Shown here piece after piece: positions 33,709 through 45,700 of a stretch of DNA of 64,000 nucleotides (its first letter is position 1; each line of letters starts with the position of its first letter). The stretch covers positions 31,951,753 through 32,015,752 of the forward strand of contig NC_090290.1 in assembly GCF_037392515.1 (NCBI RefSeq). Direction: 5' to 3'. The translations under genes were made by a program, and so were the position numbers. The notes below the pieces were generated by a model. That model was not told the DNA's origin. It saw only the letters and a program-made list of their open reading frames with translations, and made no database searches. The stretch is from Haliotis asinina. Taxonomy: Eukaryota > Mollusca > Gastropoda > Lepetellida > Haliotidae.

Positions 33709-34642
33709 ACCAGACTGGTCCATGAGCCACCGCCTTCTGGGCATTACAAAATTGAAGTGTCTCATTTGAAATTCAAATATATAATGATTTAGCCAAGACA
33801 TCTGATAAAACTTTAAAAAGTTTCGGAAATTTTTGCAGCAGAATATACATACTCAGGGCTTGGCATGACCAGCCGATTGGTTGAACCGGGCCCATTTAAC
33901 CACCCGTCTAGGCGAAGTCAGGGCCAACGTGGTGTATTGAGCAGCAGGAACAATGTTACAGGCCCCTATTGCTCTCAACCACCAGAATCCCTTTCTCCGC
34001 CGACACAGGGCCGCAACCCACGGCAAACGGGTTGGTGGACCAAATATCCCCCGGGTCCATTACGGGGGTGTCGGCGAGCTCTTGGCGTTACCCAGCACCC
34101 ACCACGAGGAGGTGGCTCGCCACGGGTGCCCCAGAGATACAGGTATGTTATACATCAGAGAATATGACATGAATAGCTGGTTCTGCCCGTGACAAGAAAT
34201 TGGAGACATACATCATTTAGAGGTCAACATCACTAGATTGGCCCATGAGCCACCGCCCTCTGGCATAGGACTTAAGGCAAGTTATCGTAATCAAATGTTG
34301 TACAGTGTAGATCAAAATAACCATGACCAATGATAACGTATTGTGCAAACATAATCACCATGCGCAGGGCTTGGCGTAACCAGCTGATTGATAGAACCGG
34401 GCCAGTTCTACCACCCATCTAGGTGAAATAAGGGTCAAAGGGATGTGTTGAGCAAAAGGAACACGGTTGGAGGTCCCCGATGTCCTCAACCCCTAGACTC
34501 CCGTCCTCCACCGACACAGGGCCGCAACCAACGGCAAACGGGTTGGTGGACCAAATATGACCCCGGGTCCACACACTGGGGGTTGGCGAGCACTTAGCGT
34601 TACCCAGCACCCACCAGGAGGAGGTGGCTCGCCACGGGTGCC
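33709..34642 (-). repeat. Tandem 5' UTR units of the LINE
   Basis: Two diverged units of about 527 bases: 33,709-34,235 and 34,236-34,642 (the outer one truncated). Shared blocks include CATGAGCCACCGCC, CAGGGCTTGGC, GACACAGGGCCGCAACC, GGCAAACGGGTTGGTGGACC and GGTGGCTCGCCACGGGTGCC. Repeated promoter monomers are known in the 5' UTRs of several LINE groups. Confidence 0.8.
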
Positions 34643-34655
34643 GCCACCATCAAAG
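34643..34655. repeat. Target site duplication at the LINE 5' side
   Basis: GCCACCATCAAAG, identical to 28,376-28,388. Confidence 0.85.
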
Positions 34656-35274
34656 GTTCACACTCCCATTTCCTCACTTGGTTGTGCTCTCAGATTTCCA
34701 TCCTCATATTTAGTAAGTACTCACGTGAAATATGTTTTATTCAACACTGTAAGCGCCGTGCGTGGTATTCGGATCGTTCTTCGTCTCCATTACCCCTGTC
34801 AACTTCCTGTTGAACTGAGTGACGGAAGAAGAATAAGCAGAAATTAAAAAGAAATACTAGTACCATATTGCCTAATTTTATCATGAACCCGTTGGAGTTT
34901 ATTTGTCGTATCTGGCGTCGCTATTGTTAGAATTTTCGTAACATTTGTTCTACACCTGATGTAATGGGCGAATGAAGCAGGAGAGGTAAGTGTTAGTATT
35001 CCATGTGTAATAATACCCTCTTGTAGCTTCACTCTGTTGGACCGGAAGCTGGAAGGGGAATGGGGGCTAACAACGGTCTGATATACCTAGTTCATATGAA
35101 TAAACTCTTATTCCAGCCAAGGCCTACACCGAGCACACCTTGGTATAGTGCCAAGTCGTCTAGTTATATGCTGGACTAGATATACCACGAGTTGCGCCTC
35201 ACATGTCGAATAAAAAATATTTCACGTGAGTAATTATTCAACATAGGACTGGACATGTGACAACACAACCCAGT

Positions 35275-35431
35275 GGTGCTGGTGATATTTTATTTTGACA
35301 CAAAATGTATTTTTCGAAACCAAAGCGAGGAAAGTACGCTGCCAACCTTTGCTCTCTTCGCGCGCATGTAAGAAGACTGGTCATTTTCTCTATGCTGCGC
35401 AACCCATTTGCGCTACAGTTTGCCTGCACAC
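35275..35431 (+). repeat. Inner inverted repeat X, right copy
   Basis: Matches the reverse complement of 28,243-28,378. About 2.1 kb separate it from the right gene arm, compared with about 70 bases on the left side. Confidence 0.75.
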
Positions 35432-35682
35432 AGACATGCCGATTGAAATTTTGCAACAAGAAAGCGCTCCCTTATATGTAAGTGGAATAAAATATGTTTT
35501 GTTTTTTTTAACACGCTAACCGTTACCTGGCTTAACTGACCATATTTCATTAAGCAGACTCGGTGTGGTCTTATTTAAAGTTTGTACTTCCTTTCAACGT
35601 TTCTACATTGTGTATCGATCAATGTTTATCAAGAAATCAGGTGGCTAAGGTTATTCCTGAAAGGATTTTTGTATTTGTCAGC

Positions 35683-35822
35683 AACTGGTGACCGTACGTC
35701 CCCATAATCCCCAGCGAGTCTGACCACCCGATCCCGTTAGTCGCCTCTTACGACAAGCATAGTCGCCTTTTGTGGCAAGCATGGGTTGCTGGATGTCTAT
35801 TCTACCCCGGACCTTCACGGGT
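35683..35822 (-). repeat. SINE head fragment
   Basis: Carries CTGACCACCCGATCCCGTTA, GACAAGCATAGTCGCCTTTT, CAAGCATGGGTTGCTG and GACCTTCACGGGTC, the non-tail part of the SINE family seen at 149-395. Confidence 0.8.
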
Positions 35823-36397
35823 CACTTCAGAAGAGCTAATATGACCCGTGTTTAGGTCATACTCCGTCAGATCACACACCTATGGCAATACTGTCATCAC
35901 CTGATCGCCAAATGCCCAATCTTTATAGAAAAACATGTTAATGCTGATAATACCTCAGCACAGACTGTTTGACATACGTGGTTAACCCCGACATTTGGCA
36001 GGGTTTACTTATTTTGTTGTTTGTATGCGAGTTGGGATGTAACGATGTATAGAACTATCCATGGATCGCAATTGTTGAGTCTCCAATAGCAATTAATCGA
36101 TTGCAGAAAAGAAGAAAAATATCGATGGATCGATAGCATATGTAAGTATAGATTGTTTAGAAATAACTTCCTCTGACAAATACGCAGAGCTAAATCTTTA
36201 TTGAATGTTTATGTTGTTTTGTATTAATTGAAGAGTTTGGATGCAGACTTGCAGCGTGATTGAGTTTAAGTTTTAATTGCTTACTGTGGGCTATAAGTTC
36301 CTTGTCAGTCATGAAATGAGACTGAAAATTCTTCATATTTCATATAAATTATACATTGGTTTTGGGAATGACTTGAAATAGGGCAAAGAGAAGAAAC

Positions 36398-36465
36398 TAT
36401 TGCAATAGTAGACTATCGTTATCGCAACTGCATGTTGCAATAGACTATCTCTGTCGCAGTAGTAG
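36398..36465 (-). repeat. Decayed inverted copy of the 32-bp tandem unit
   Basis: Reads ACTATTGCAATAG then ACTATCGTTATCGCAACTGC; its reverse complement resembles the array flanking the LINE at 21.5 kb. Confidence 0.55.
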
Positions 36466-37575
36466 TTTCCACCTCAATGGGTAACTTGTTCCAGTATGCA
36501 TCGTTTTGTTACTACTGTATGGATACAGTTGCCAAAGTGCATATTTAAATACTTTCTACCACATATAATTCGTTTTACTATTTGTCGTAATATCAACTAT
36601 TTTTGTTATGTTATGGATTAAAGATATGAATCTGAACGTTTTCAATGTTTTGTGATAAATACTCGAGTATTTTGTTATCAAAATGCCACTCCTTGAGTAA
36701 TGTCCTTAATTGCGGTTACCATAGAAATATTTGTTGAATATATCGGATGTTGTATTTCCTCAAAGACACTATCAATGTGAAACTGAAGGCAGTGACGTTT
36801 AGACATTCCCATAAGTAGGTATTGAAGTTGAACTTAAGCTTCAGCCAAGAATGATACCATTCAAGACTGGCCCTATAACGAATTCCTGTGTAATGATTTA
36901 CCTACCTGAACTAGACATTAAAGAAATCGATGACGTCATCTTCCATGAGATCGCTGGTCAAGATTGCTGGCTTCATCTTTCATGTGGCCATTTGTCCCTT
37001 TCATCTCATTTGGTATGCATACTTCTCAACGTTTGTGGTCTTCCCGAGTATGATATTTCTATGAAAAGTTCAAAAAGCCCACATGACTTCAAGACATCCG
37101 TAGGTTAGGCATTAGTGACACTTACGGTTACCACGTCTTTTGGTGTCATTCACAGGTGAAATATAACATCGGTTCATGTGATTGTGACCAGAACATCAGA
37201 GCTATTCCTGAAGAATAGATTCATGAAGGTACGTTCATGACTGAACATGATTTGAACAATGAACAAATGGACAAACTCCGTGTGGACACATTCAATCAGT
37301 CAATGATACGGTTTATATGTAGTTAGTGCAGGTATTCAGTCATTATACAGACCCGGCTTATTTCAGACATTTCACGTGTTTATTTAAGAACAGCCCTAAA
37401 GACACATCAATCAAATCGAAGAAAACAAATACTTGAACGTAGTGATATAGATTTTACTGCAGTACATACATGATGCAAACTGTTAGGAAGGTACTGTAGG
37501 TACCAGACGCACATGAACAGAACATGTACGCACTCGCTTCATGCTCAAGTAGTCTAGGTATTTACCAGTAAGTGC

Positions 37576-37962
37576 ATCAGATACGGTTTGTAGTGTTGGG
37601 CAGATGAATCTCGGATGAGCCGGGCAAGGTCCACTTGATAAGCGTAATTTAGAATTGTCCTCCAAGAAAGTCAGATAGAAGACATATTAAGGTGTCAATG
37701 CCGTATCAGATACGGTTTGTAGTGTTGGGCAGATGAATCTCGGATGAGCCGAGCAAGGTCCACTTGATAAGCGTAATTTAGAATTGTCCTCCAAGAAAGT
37801 CAGATAGAAGACATATTAAGGTGTCAATGCCGTATCAGATACGGTTTGTAGTGTTGGGCAGATGAATCTCGGATGAGCCGGGCAAGGTCCACTTGATAAG
37901 CGTAATTTAGAATTGTCCTCCAAGAAAGTCAGATAGAAGACATATTAAGGTGTCAATGCCTG
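37576..37962 (-). repeat. 129-bp tandem unit, three copies
   Basis: Units at 37,576, 37,705 and 37,834, almost identical to one another. Each contains ATTTAGAATTGTCCTCCAAG, the reverse complement of the last codons of the neighbouring gene. Unit junctions carry the 15-base palindrome CCGTATCAGATACGG. Confidence 0.95.
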
Positions 37963-38140
37963 TTAACAAAGTGTCTATCATACAAATAGACATATGGTGA
38001 GATCAGATGCAGGTTCATAACACTGCGTTATATTCGCACCACTGCCTTCTGAAGATGCAAAGCATGGAAACAGCTTAAAACCTTTGTGGTGTGCATTTTT
38101 CAAAGAAAAAATCAAACCTTGAATGTAGTTTAAAAGTAGG

Positions 38141-38146
38141 TTTATT
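38141..38146 (-). promoter_or_regulatory. Polyadenylation signal of copy B
   Basis: AATAAA on the minus strand, at the position equivalent to 27,820-27,825 in copy A. Confidence 0.65.
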
Positions 38147-38393
38147 GCTGAACATAGATGCGATTTATGTACTGCCCTGTCTCCAAGAGAAGATAGGAAA
38201 CATATTTTGACATTTATGAATTTGCTTCATGCACTAGAAGTGTACAAAAACTATTTACATAATCACTGATAAGGGTTGAAGCATCAAAAGACGCTCTGCA
38301 TTTTGAAGTGTTGTACCTGGGATTGCTTCATACAAATATACAAATATCGTTGCATGGCTCACAAGCGTTCAGTAAAGGCAGAAGCGGTCTGAT

Positions 38394-39938
38394 TTAGAAT
38401 TGTCCTCCAAGGAGCCAGAAAGGCAGAGCACTACCCATTCCTGATGACTGACCGCCTTGCATGCCACCTTGCATACCGCCCTGCATTCCACCTTGCATAC
38501 CGCCTTGTTGTCCCTGGTTTCTTCCTTGATTAAGGAACATCCACGGGAGCATGTTGTTCATCTCACCACCGCTCAGAGCCATGGCCATCATCGGGTTAAA
38601 TCCTCGGCCGCCTCCCATTCCACCCATACCGCTGAAGAGAAGCATGTTCATCATGTTGTCTCCTAGTCCACCATTAAGAGCGAAGTAAGGAAGCATGCTG
38701 TTGCCGCCCTGTCTTCCCATCAACTGAGACATCAAAAACATGTTTCTTCCCTTGTCACCTCCCATCATCAGAGGGAGCATCATAGAGCTACTAGCAGAGT
38801 GTTGAGACTGTCCAGACCCCTGACCACTCATGTCCCCCATCATTCCACCCATGTTCCCAAATGCTGATCCCATTGGTCCCATACCCATGTTCCCGAACTG
38901 ATTTCCCATACCGCCATACTGACCACCGAAGGGACCAGACATCGGGTAATTCATTCCACTCATCTGATTACTCATGCCACCCATTGGATTACTCATGCCA
39001 CCCATCTGAGTATTCATGCCACCCATTTGATTTGTCATTCCGCCCATTGAATTTGTCATTCCGCCCATTGGATTATTCATTCCGCCCATTGGATTATTCA
39101 TTGCGCCCATTGGATTTGTCATTCCGCCCATCTGATTTGTCATTCCGCCCGTTCCAACTGTGTTTGCAGCACCACCTGCAGGTTGTGACATGCTGCCTGT
39201 GTTGCCTATGGGATTTGTCATTCCTGTACCCATGTCTGGAGTTTGTGCTGGAAGGAAAGAATAACATAAGACCTAGGAATGTTTAAAATATTCTTGAGCG
39301 GTTGTTGAAGTCATAAATCATTAAATCATGCTTTAAAACTGAAGCCTAGGTTCATTCAAGGTAACTAAACAATGCATTCCGTATGTTATCATAAGGGTAA
39401 GCTACGTTTATGCCAACGCGATCATTGGTAATAAGGTGAGTGAGTTAAGATTTAAAGTCACATCGGCAATGTTTCCACCATATCATGTTTACAAACAAGT
39501 CATAAGTTTGCAATAAATAAAGGTAAATTATAAAAACCTGTCAGGAAAGGACAGTAAAACAAACAGTAAATCACAGAATTGAAATCAAAACTATTATTAA
39601 CATCAATATACTTTAACTGATGACTATACAATATAAAAGCAGGCTATATAACACCTAGTACAGCACAGTGCTCTTGCTTCCTGCACAGATCCAAGCTGGA
39701 TTTACACCATCCCTTCAGTAGGTAGCAATTAAAGGCAATTTGAAATAAACTTTTCCTGCTACAATGTGATGAGTTATTAGAATTAGTAAAATAAGTGAGA
39801 CGAATTCCTTCATTTAAATTTGATACTGTATTGAACAGACAAGAGATGGATCAAGAAAAGGTCAATAATAATATAAAATGTCTTACCATAGGTTGCGACG
39901 CAAACCACAGCGAATACAGCAAACTTAAATGCTGTCAT
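38394..39938 (-). CDS. Secreted glycine/methionine-rich repeat protein, copy B
   Basis: Coding exons are 39,938-39,887 and 39,247-38,394 (301 residues), with splice sites and phase-1 intron identical in position to copy A. A non-coding first exon is about 40,307-40,262. The signal peptide MTAFKFAVFAVVCVATYA is unchanged. The protein differs from copy A by a few substitutions near the start (GMTNPIG for GVTNPTG) and by one extra seven-residue unit: MGGMTNS-MGGMTNQ where A has a single MGGMNNP. From the MGGMNTQ unit to the C-terminus the two proteins are identical as far as I can read. Both copies look intact, with promoter and polyadenylation signal, so both may be expressed; their transcripts converge. 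Function inferred as for copy A. Confidence 0.9.
39430..39760 (-). mobile_element. 5'-truncated LINE 3' UTR in the intron of copy B
   Basis: Plus-strand reading starts GTGAGTGAGTTAAGATTTAA and runs through ATCGGCAATGTTTCCACCAT and TACAATATAAAAGCAGGCTA. It is the counterpart of 26,190-26,535, retaining more of the ACTC tail. Confidence 0.85.
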
Positions 39939-40331
39939 TTTGTTGTCTTCTGAAACAGATGCCATACGGTATTGCAATGCTGTAAATGTAGTAAGAAACG
40001 TCTTATCATGGATATCCCGATCGTGAAATGTCTGTTCAGTCATTTGAATGGATAAAGACAAATGTTCAGTCTGAAGCAAGATATGAGATACCTTGGAGTT
40101 TCAGTGACAGAACGCTTACTCGGTATATGACAGTCATCATAATTTTTATAAAATAAAGGATTTATACGGTGCGAGAAAAGGTTCACCAGAGGAAAGGTGC
40201 AAGATGGAAATACTGAATGTATGGTTGATACTACTTGATCATACAGTAGAAGCGAACTCACCTGTTGTTGGGCTGACAATGTGGCAATGGTGGACAAGTG
40301 GTCAGTGTATGGAAGAGAGGTGTATGTGCGG

Positions 40332-40339
40332 TTTATATA
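40332..40339 (-). promoter_or_regulatory. TATA box of copy B
   Basis: TATATAAA on the minus strand, about 30 bases before the inferred start of the non-coding exon (40,307-40,262, donor CAACAG|GTGAG). Confidence 0.75.
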
Positions 40340-40647
40340 GCAAAGTCGGATGTAAGTGGTCTCAATATAATCCATTGTCAGTGACAGAGGGATTCATTAA
40401 TTATCTGGCCACCGTCCATCACATTCAAATCTAGCATGAGCGACAGTAGACAAGACTTTGAACAAGATACATCTGTCAAGTGAATGTGCTGGTGAGAAAT
40501 CATTACGTAATTTAGTTACAGCATCATGTGCCACAGGGGTGAGACAGAGGTCGACACTATGAACGTTGTTTTCCTGCTGTCTGTGTATCCTACATAAAGT
40601 ATATCGCTATGTGTACAGTAGTGCTGATCTGTTGAGTTACATATTTC

Positions 40648-42640
40648 ATCGGAATAAATCCACGCCTACTTCTAAGCGTATTGTATTTTACACATTGCAC
40701 ATTCCCGGCACAGTAAATATTTCTCAAACACATGTTACGATCTAATATAACAATAAAGAGTTCACGTAAACATAAATTATTGGCTTATAGGGAAGCTGTC
40801 GGTTATCGGGACGACGTTGCTTAATGTATGTTCGTTACAATATATATTGTTTATACGAATTTGTTTTTTCATGTTTTTTGGTTGTCTTCTTTCTTCCGTG
40901 TGGTTTGTATTTTCAGTCCCTGTAAATACGACACCTAGACATATTTAATACATCTAGATCTGTGGGCTGTTGTATGTCGAATAAAAGTTGAAAAATGAAT
41001 GGCGCAGATATGCGATGTTATACCACAATGTATGGGCTTTGTCGTTCGTGTTTAATGTTATAAACATATTGCCATTCGCTCTGTCGCCACACATCATAGG
41101 AGTAAGACATACATAAACTTTACAATCACCTATTTTGTACTGGATATAAATCTAAACGAAAGCAACAGATGTCATAGGAACACACAATGTGTGCAGCTAC
41201 TTATCATTTTAAGAGATACAAGCAGTTATTACATGTGCTGGGGATGGGAGCATGATGACAATAATCAAATCATTCTGAACGGGGGGAAGATAACATACAG
41301 TCCTGCTATTCTTACTATGCTACTGCTGATTTATGATTGTTCACTGACATTGATTCATTGTCTTACTTACGGAGAAGTAAGTCATGGAAGTAAATCTAGA
41401 GTCATGCCCCAACTTATACGATGGGGTTTTTCTGTGGGTGTAAACATTCATATATCTATCTCGGGTTGTTATCTGGCATCGATTTCATCAGCATTCGATG
41501 TGAAATATTATCTCTACTTCAACATCTTGAAGAGCCCTGCAAATGCTAATTACCCATGGACTAAAATGCATTTAGTCCATTACACTGTTGCATTTCATAT
41601 GCAATTTTGATCGTTATAAAGACCAGTTTATGACATGTTAATCCATTGCATGTTCACTATACATACATTTTCCAATTAGGCTTTTGTCATATTTGCTGGC
41701 TTTAGTTAGCTTTAAGCCTGTAATACTTCAGTCATTATTACAGTGCATTACTATTATAGACGAACGAATTGACGTCATCTTAAACTTTAAATAAGGCACC
41801 TTTGAAATGTATAGGCTTACAGGCAGAGCATCCTGATTTCTCGTGGTCAGATTGTTGACGGTGCCGTGTCGGAGAATTTATCCACAGATCCATGTATTGT
41901 TTCCAGCATAGGTTGATATGTGTTATTCGAAAACTAAGTCACTTCAAACTATAATTTTTCAACCTAACTTTAGGTACGACATTTCGTGCCAATATTATTT
42001 TTGTTATTGATATTTAGTGTAAATTTAAACGTCTTTATATGTACCTTCAGGTGTCCTTATCGTTTAACAGGAATCTACATATAATGTCAATAAAAACGGA
42101 TACCTTTATGGCTATCATTATTTTCTCGTGATTGTTTCGATCAACGAATTCCGGGCGTGGTCTTAATTGATGTAATGTCTGACAGGTAACGTAAGCACGT
42201 GTTTCGCGTGCTTGACCTCAGGTCAAATTTCTCTTGTGTCTTGTGTGCTATATGAAACACTGATCCAGAGCGTACACGTGAACTGTGTTGTCCCACAATG
42301 CAAACACCAAGAATAAAATCATCTATGAGTTTAACAAGAATGAACTAGAAGTAGTGTCCCCATGTTATCAAAATTACAATTTACAAACAGTGCGTTGAAG
42401 GATGATCTCCCCTGATCTCTACTGGATCCGAAAAGCCGGGGTCCGTCTCAAGTTATACAGGTACGGACTGACCTGTCGGATTTCGTGGCAGGACTCTCTG
42501 AAGATGACCGAGTGTTGATTTTAGTTTTGAGTTGTTCCCTCAAGCTGTACAAACGACTCGACATCTCTAGTAAATCTGACCCGAGGTCATGCAGGTGAAA
42601 CACACGCATGTGTTACTTGTCAGAATTACATCATTGGGCG
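40648..42640. other. Unassigned stretch
   Basis: No gene recognised. A 139-codon open frame at 41,191-41,610 on the plus strand has some hydrophobic stretches but no recognised domain or splice context. Confidence 0.4.
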
Positions 42641-42780
42641 ATGTATGTATGTATGTATGTATGTATGTATGTATGTATGTATGTATGTATGTATGTATGT
42701 ATGTATGTATGTATGTATGTATGTATGTATGTATGTATGTATGTATGTATGTATGTATGTATGTATGTATGTATGTATGT
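42641..42780. repeat. (GTAT)n microsatellite, 35 units
   Basis: Perfect 140-base tetranucleotide run, followed by an impure GT run to about 42,835. Confidence 0.98.
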
Positions 42781-45700
42781 GTGTGTGTGTGAGTGTGTAT
42801 GTGTGTGTGTGTGTGTGTTTGTTTATGTGTGTGTCTTTGACAAAAGATGGTTTTGAATGAGTTGAATGAAATTTATGGACTGCAGCAGTCGTGCCCAACT
42901 TAAACAGACGGTGTTTGCCGTCGTAGTTCGCCGACATGCGTGGATATAAATTCGAGGATAAGAGAAGATCACAAGGATTGCGTGTAGCGTCTTCTGCAGT
43001 CGTATATTACGTGCTGGACTACATGACAATAATGGTGTGGAGGTCACGAACGGATGGGATGCTGTTGAGGTCACGGACGGATTACTATTGCAGGACGAAT
43101 GCACTTGTTGACTAATAATACAGGAAAAAGATCTCAACAGAAACCAAATGATTTATGTAAATCAATCAAAACAATCGTTGAAGATTAGCTCACTGAAACG
43201 TGTTTCTTGTTGTCTGTGTTATTGATCGCAGCCATTATGGAGAGTATTAATGAAACTAGACCAATATATACACTGTGTTAGATATGTACACAGCTCACTC
43301 TCCCTTTCACATGTCAAGCAGTCCAACAGTCCAGGTGTCGTTTAACCCGATTGTTTGGCTCTTCAGCTGCAGCCTTCGTTCACTTCAGTGACGCTTGCTC
43401 TCGCAACAAAATAGAGAATTCCATTTACGGATCTATGCAGCGATTCAAAACATACAACGTAAATGTAGATACAGCAAATTGCATCTAAGGTGGTAAGGTT
43501 CTTGAAGTTTTCATCAACCTTACACAAGATATTAATCTCACTGAGCGATTACATGATTTAATGTTATATGTGTCAAGCACATGTTCAAAATGGTCGATAG
43601 GCGAGTCTCCGTGTTTCACATCATTGATATTTACTACATAGATAATGGACGATGGCATCCATACTCCTAATAGTAAAGGTAAATATATATTTACATCACT
43701 GGCACTTACACTGTGTATTAATGCAATACATTACACGTGAAAAAAGCTAAAACATGAAACTCAAGAGACTTAGCAGTAGACGTCATGGTAAACAAGCATG
43801 CATTGCATTTTATGTTTTATTGAAAAGATTGTTTGATAAAAACAAAAACAGACACTTGCGTGGGCAACGGTTCTACTAATAAAGGTAAATAATATTTTAC
43901 ATAATTTGTACTTCCCACACCGATTATGACTGCGTGAGTGTAATTCTACACAGCTATATCTAGGCGTCACGCATCATACCCATATGGGAAATCGAATTAG
44001 GGTTGTTTGGAACGTTGTTGTTTGACCAGCCGGGACTTGCTTTGTCTGGAAACTACCTACTGAAGGACGGAATGGTGGGTTAACACTAAGTTATGCCATC
44101 TATAGATTGCATCGTGCAGGGCATGCACGAAGGGGGCCCTATCTACACTACCACCTAAATCTACCAGTCAAGTGCAGTCAGCATTGGGCCTACTGGGGAT
44201 GCTGAGAAAGCGTGCCAACCTAAACTAGCTGGGTTGCTGTAACAACCATCCTGACTGTACAATCAGGCCCTAGCATCGACACTACTCCATGTGTAGTCGG
44301 CGTGGGGAGCGGGCGTACTATGGAGCCACCATGAGACAAAAGCTCATCCCATCGGTCCCTCGGAAAGCCAGTGTACTGAGGCCTGTGTGGAAGAGTTTTG
44401 AGGGACACAACACCAAATCCAGAATGTGCAAGGGTTCCAGCGTCTGAAAGAAAAAGATTTATGCATAAGCATCAGGAATCACATTTCTCGCGTATGTTGA
44501 TTGGTTTGATAACATCGAGTAATTGTGGTTTTATGTCGCTATTAGCAATATTCCAACGGCGGGCATCAGAAGTTGTCATATGTTCACATATAATTAACAA
44601 AACACTTTGAAACTGATCATTATCATACGGGTAATACATATTCAGGTCAAACGAGTGATGAAGCCAATGACGAGTGGGATTAAGTAGTGACAAGAAACAG
44701 ACGCAATGCTTAGATAGTCACTGGTTTGATTATTTCTTCATAGGCCTATGGTATGTAGTGGTCTCTATTGATCAAAGGTGAAGGAGTTGGCAAATAGTCT
44801 CAAACACATCCTAGGTCATCCTGAAGTTTGGAAGCTATTGCTGATCATCTTAGATTTCTTGAACCTCTTGCCACCATCATCTGCTTAGAGATGGGTTGTT
44901 CTCTTGCAAATTACGATCCAACAGCAAGGACAATGGCCTGGATGAACTTAGCTCTCTCGCGACATCGTCTTAATCTGTCCCAAATTAGTGGGTGCATGTA
45001 AGCGCTACCAAAACGTGCCTTTTGCTCCTGGGGCTATATATACCCGCAAAGGAAAATATATCTATAGGTTGCCCTAAACATTGCTGAAACAAACAGTGCC
45101 TGACTTGACACCACTGACGTCGGGGTTGATACCAGAACGGCACCTGTCACAGGCAGCGGAGAGTAGGAGATGGTGGCACCAAAATACATGAGATGACGTT
45201 ACTAAGGGGGAATGTATCAAAGGACACGCCTGTTCCGAGTATAGTGTTCCAGTGGGATATTTGTGTTAATCTCCATTGTGCCATCAACATGAAACTCGTA
45301 GCTGTCTGATCCCGAACAAAGTACAACACAAATGAGCTTTCATATAAGTCAATGAAATAATCGTGATTGGTTTTACCTTTGTTTTGCTGCACATCCAACT
45401 TAAGTCAGCCCTGAGGCCTGCGTGAACAGACTTTCCCGTTAATGGAGCTCCAGCTGCTGCAAGCTGCCGGTGAGAATGCTATATGACTTTGCCGGAAATG
45501 TAGGTGTGTGCGGTGATATTAGGGAATTCTTGTATTGTGAGGTGGGTTTGATCTGAGACAGACGTGGGATGAATTGACTGAATTGATAGAGCCCGTGGTA
45601 GAATATAGAAGACCCTGACCCGACCTTGATTTCTTTGAGTAGCATATTAGAAATACAATATGTACAAACGTTATGGATGACAACTTATTATTTCGCGAGT

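Larger units (their letters stand above)
28389..34642 (-). mobile_element. Full-length but mutated I/Nimb-type LINE with RNase H
   Basis: A 6.25-kb minus-strand non-LTR retrotransposon bounded by identical 13-bp target duplications. From 5' to 3': a 5' UTR with tandem units (34,642-33,562), ORF1 (33,561-32,358) with a gag-like start and three CCHC knuckles (CFKCQKIGHGVTSC and so on), ORF2 (32,358 to about 28,940) with APE endonuclease (IQWNCRGLRTN; PCLIMGDLYGHNPLWG; GSDHFP), reverse transcriptase (LEKAYDTTW; VDDYNI where FADD/YVDD is usual), RNase H (LFTDGA; WLPGHVGISGNTLAD) and a C-terminal RIGHTRHTHNYLL/CIPC region. The 3' UTR ends in ACTCACTCAC. ORF1 stop and ORF2 start overlap as TAATG. 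Roughly eight to ten frame breaks make it inactive. RNase H places it in the I superfamily; the Nimb assignment is tentative. Confidence 0.92.
34656..37575. other. Loop region between LINE and right gene arm
   Basis: Contains inverted repeat X (35,275-35,431), a SINE head (35,683-35,822) and decayed 32-bp-type tandem units (36,398-36,465). No gene recognised; an open frame at 36,851-37,108 has no known features. Confidence 0.5.
37576..40647 (-). repeat. Right arm of the inverted gene duplication
   Basis: Reverse-oriented counterpart of 25,328-28,174, longer mainly because of two extra 129-bp units. The arms face inward across a 9.4-kb loop. Confidence 0.95.

Noticed and set aside
41191-41610. 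139-codon plus-strand open frame
   Set aside because: Mixed hydrophobic and polar segments without recognisable family or exon boundaries.
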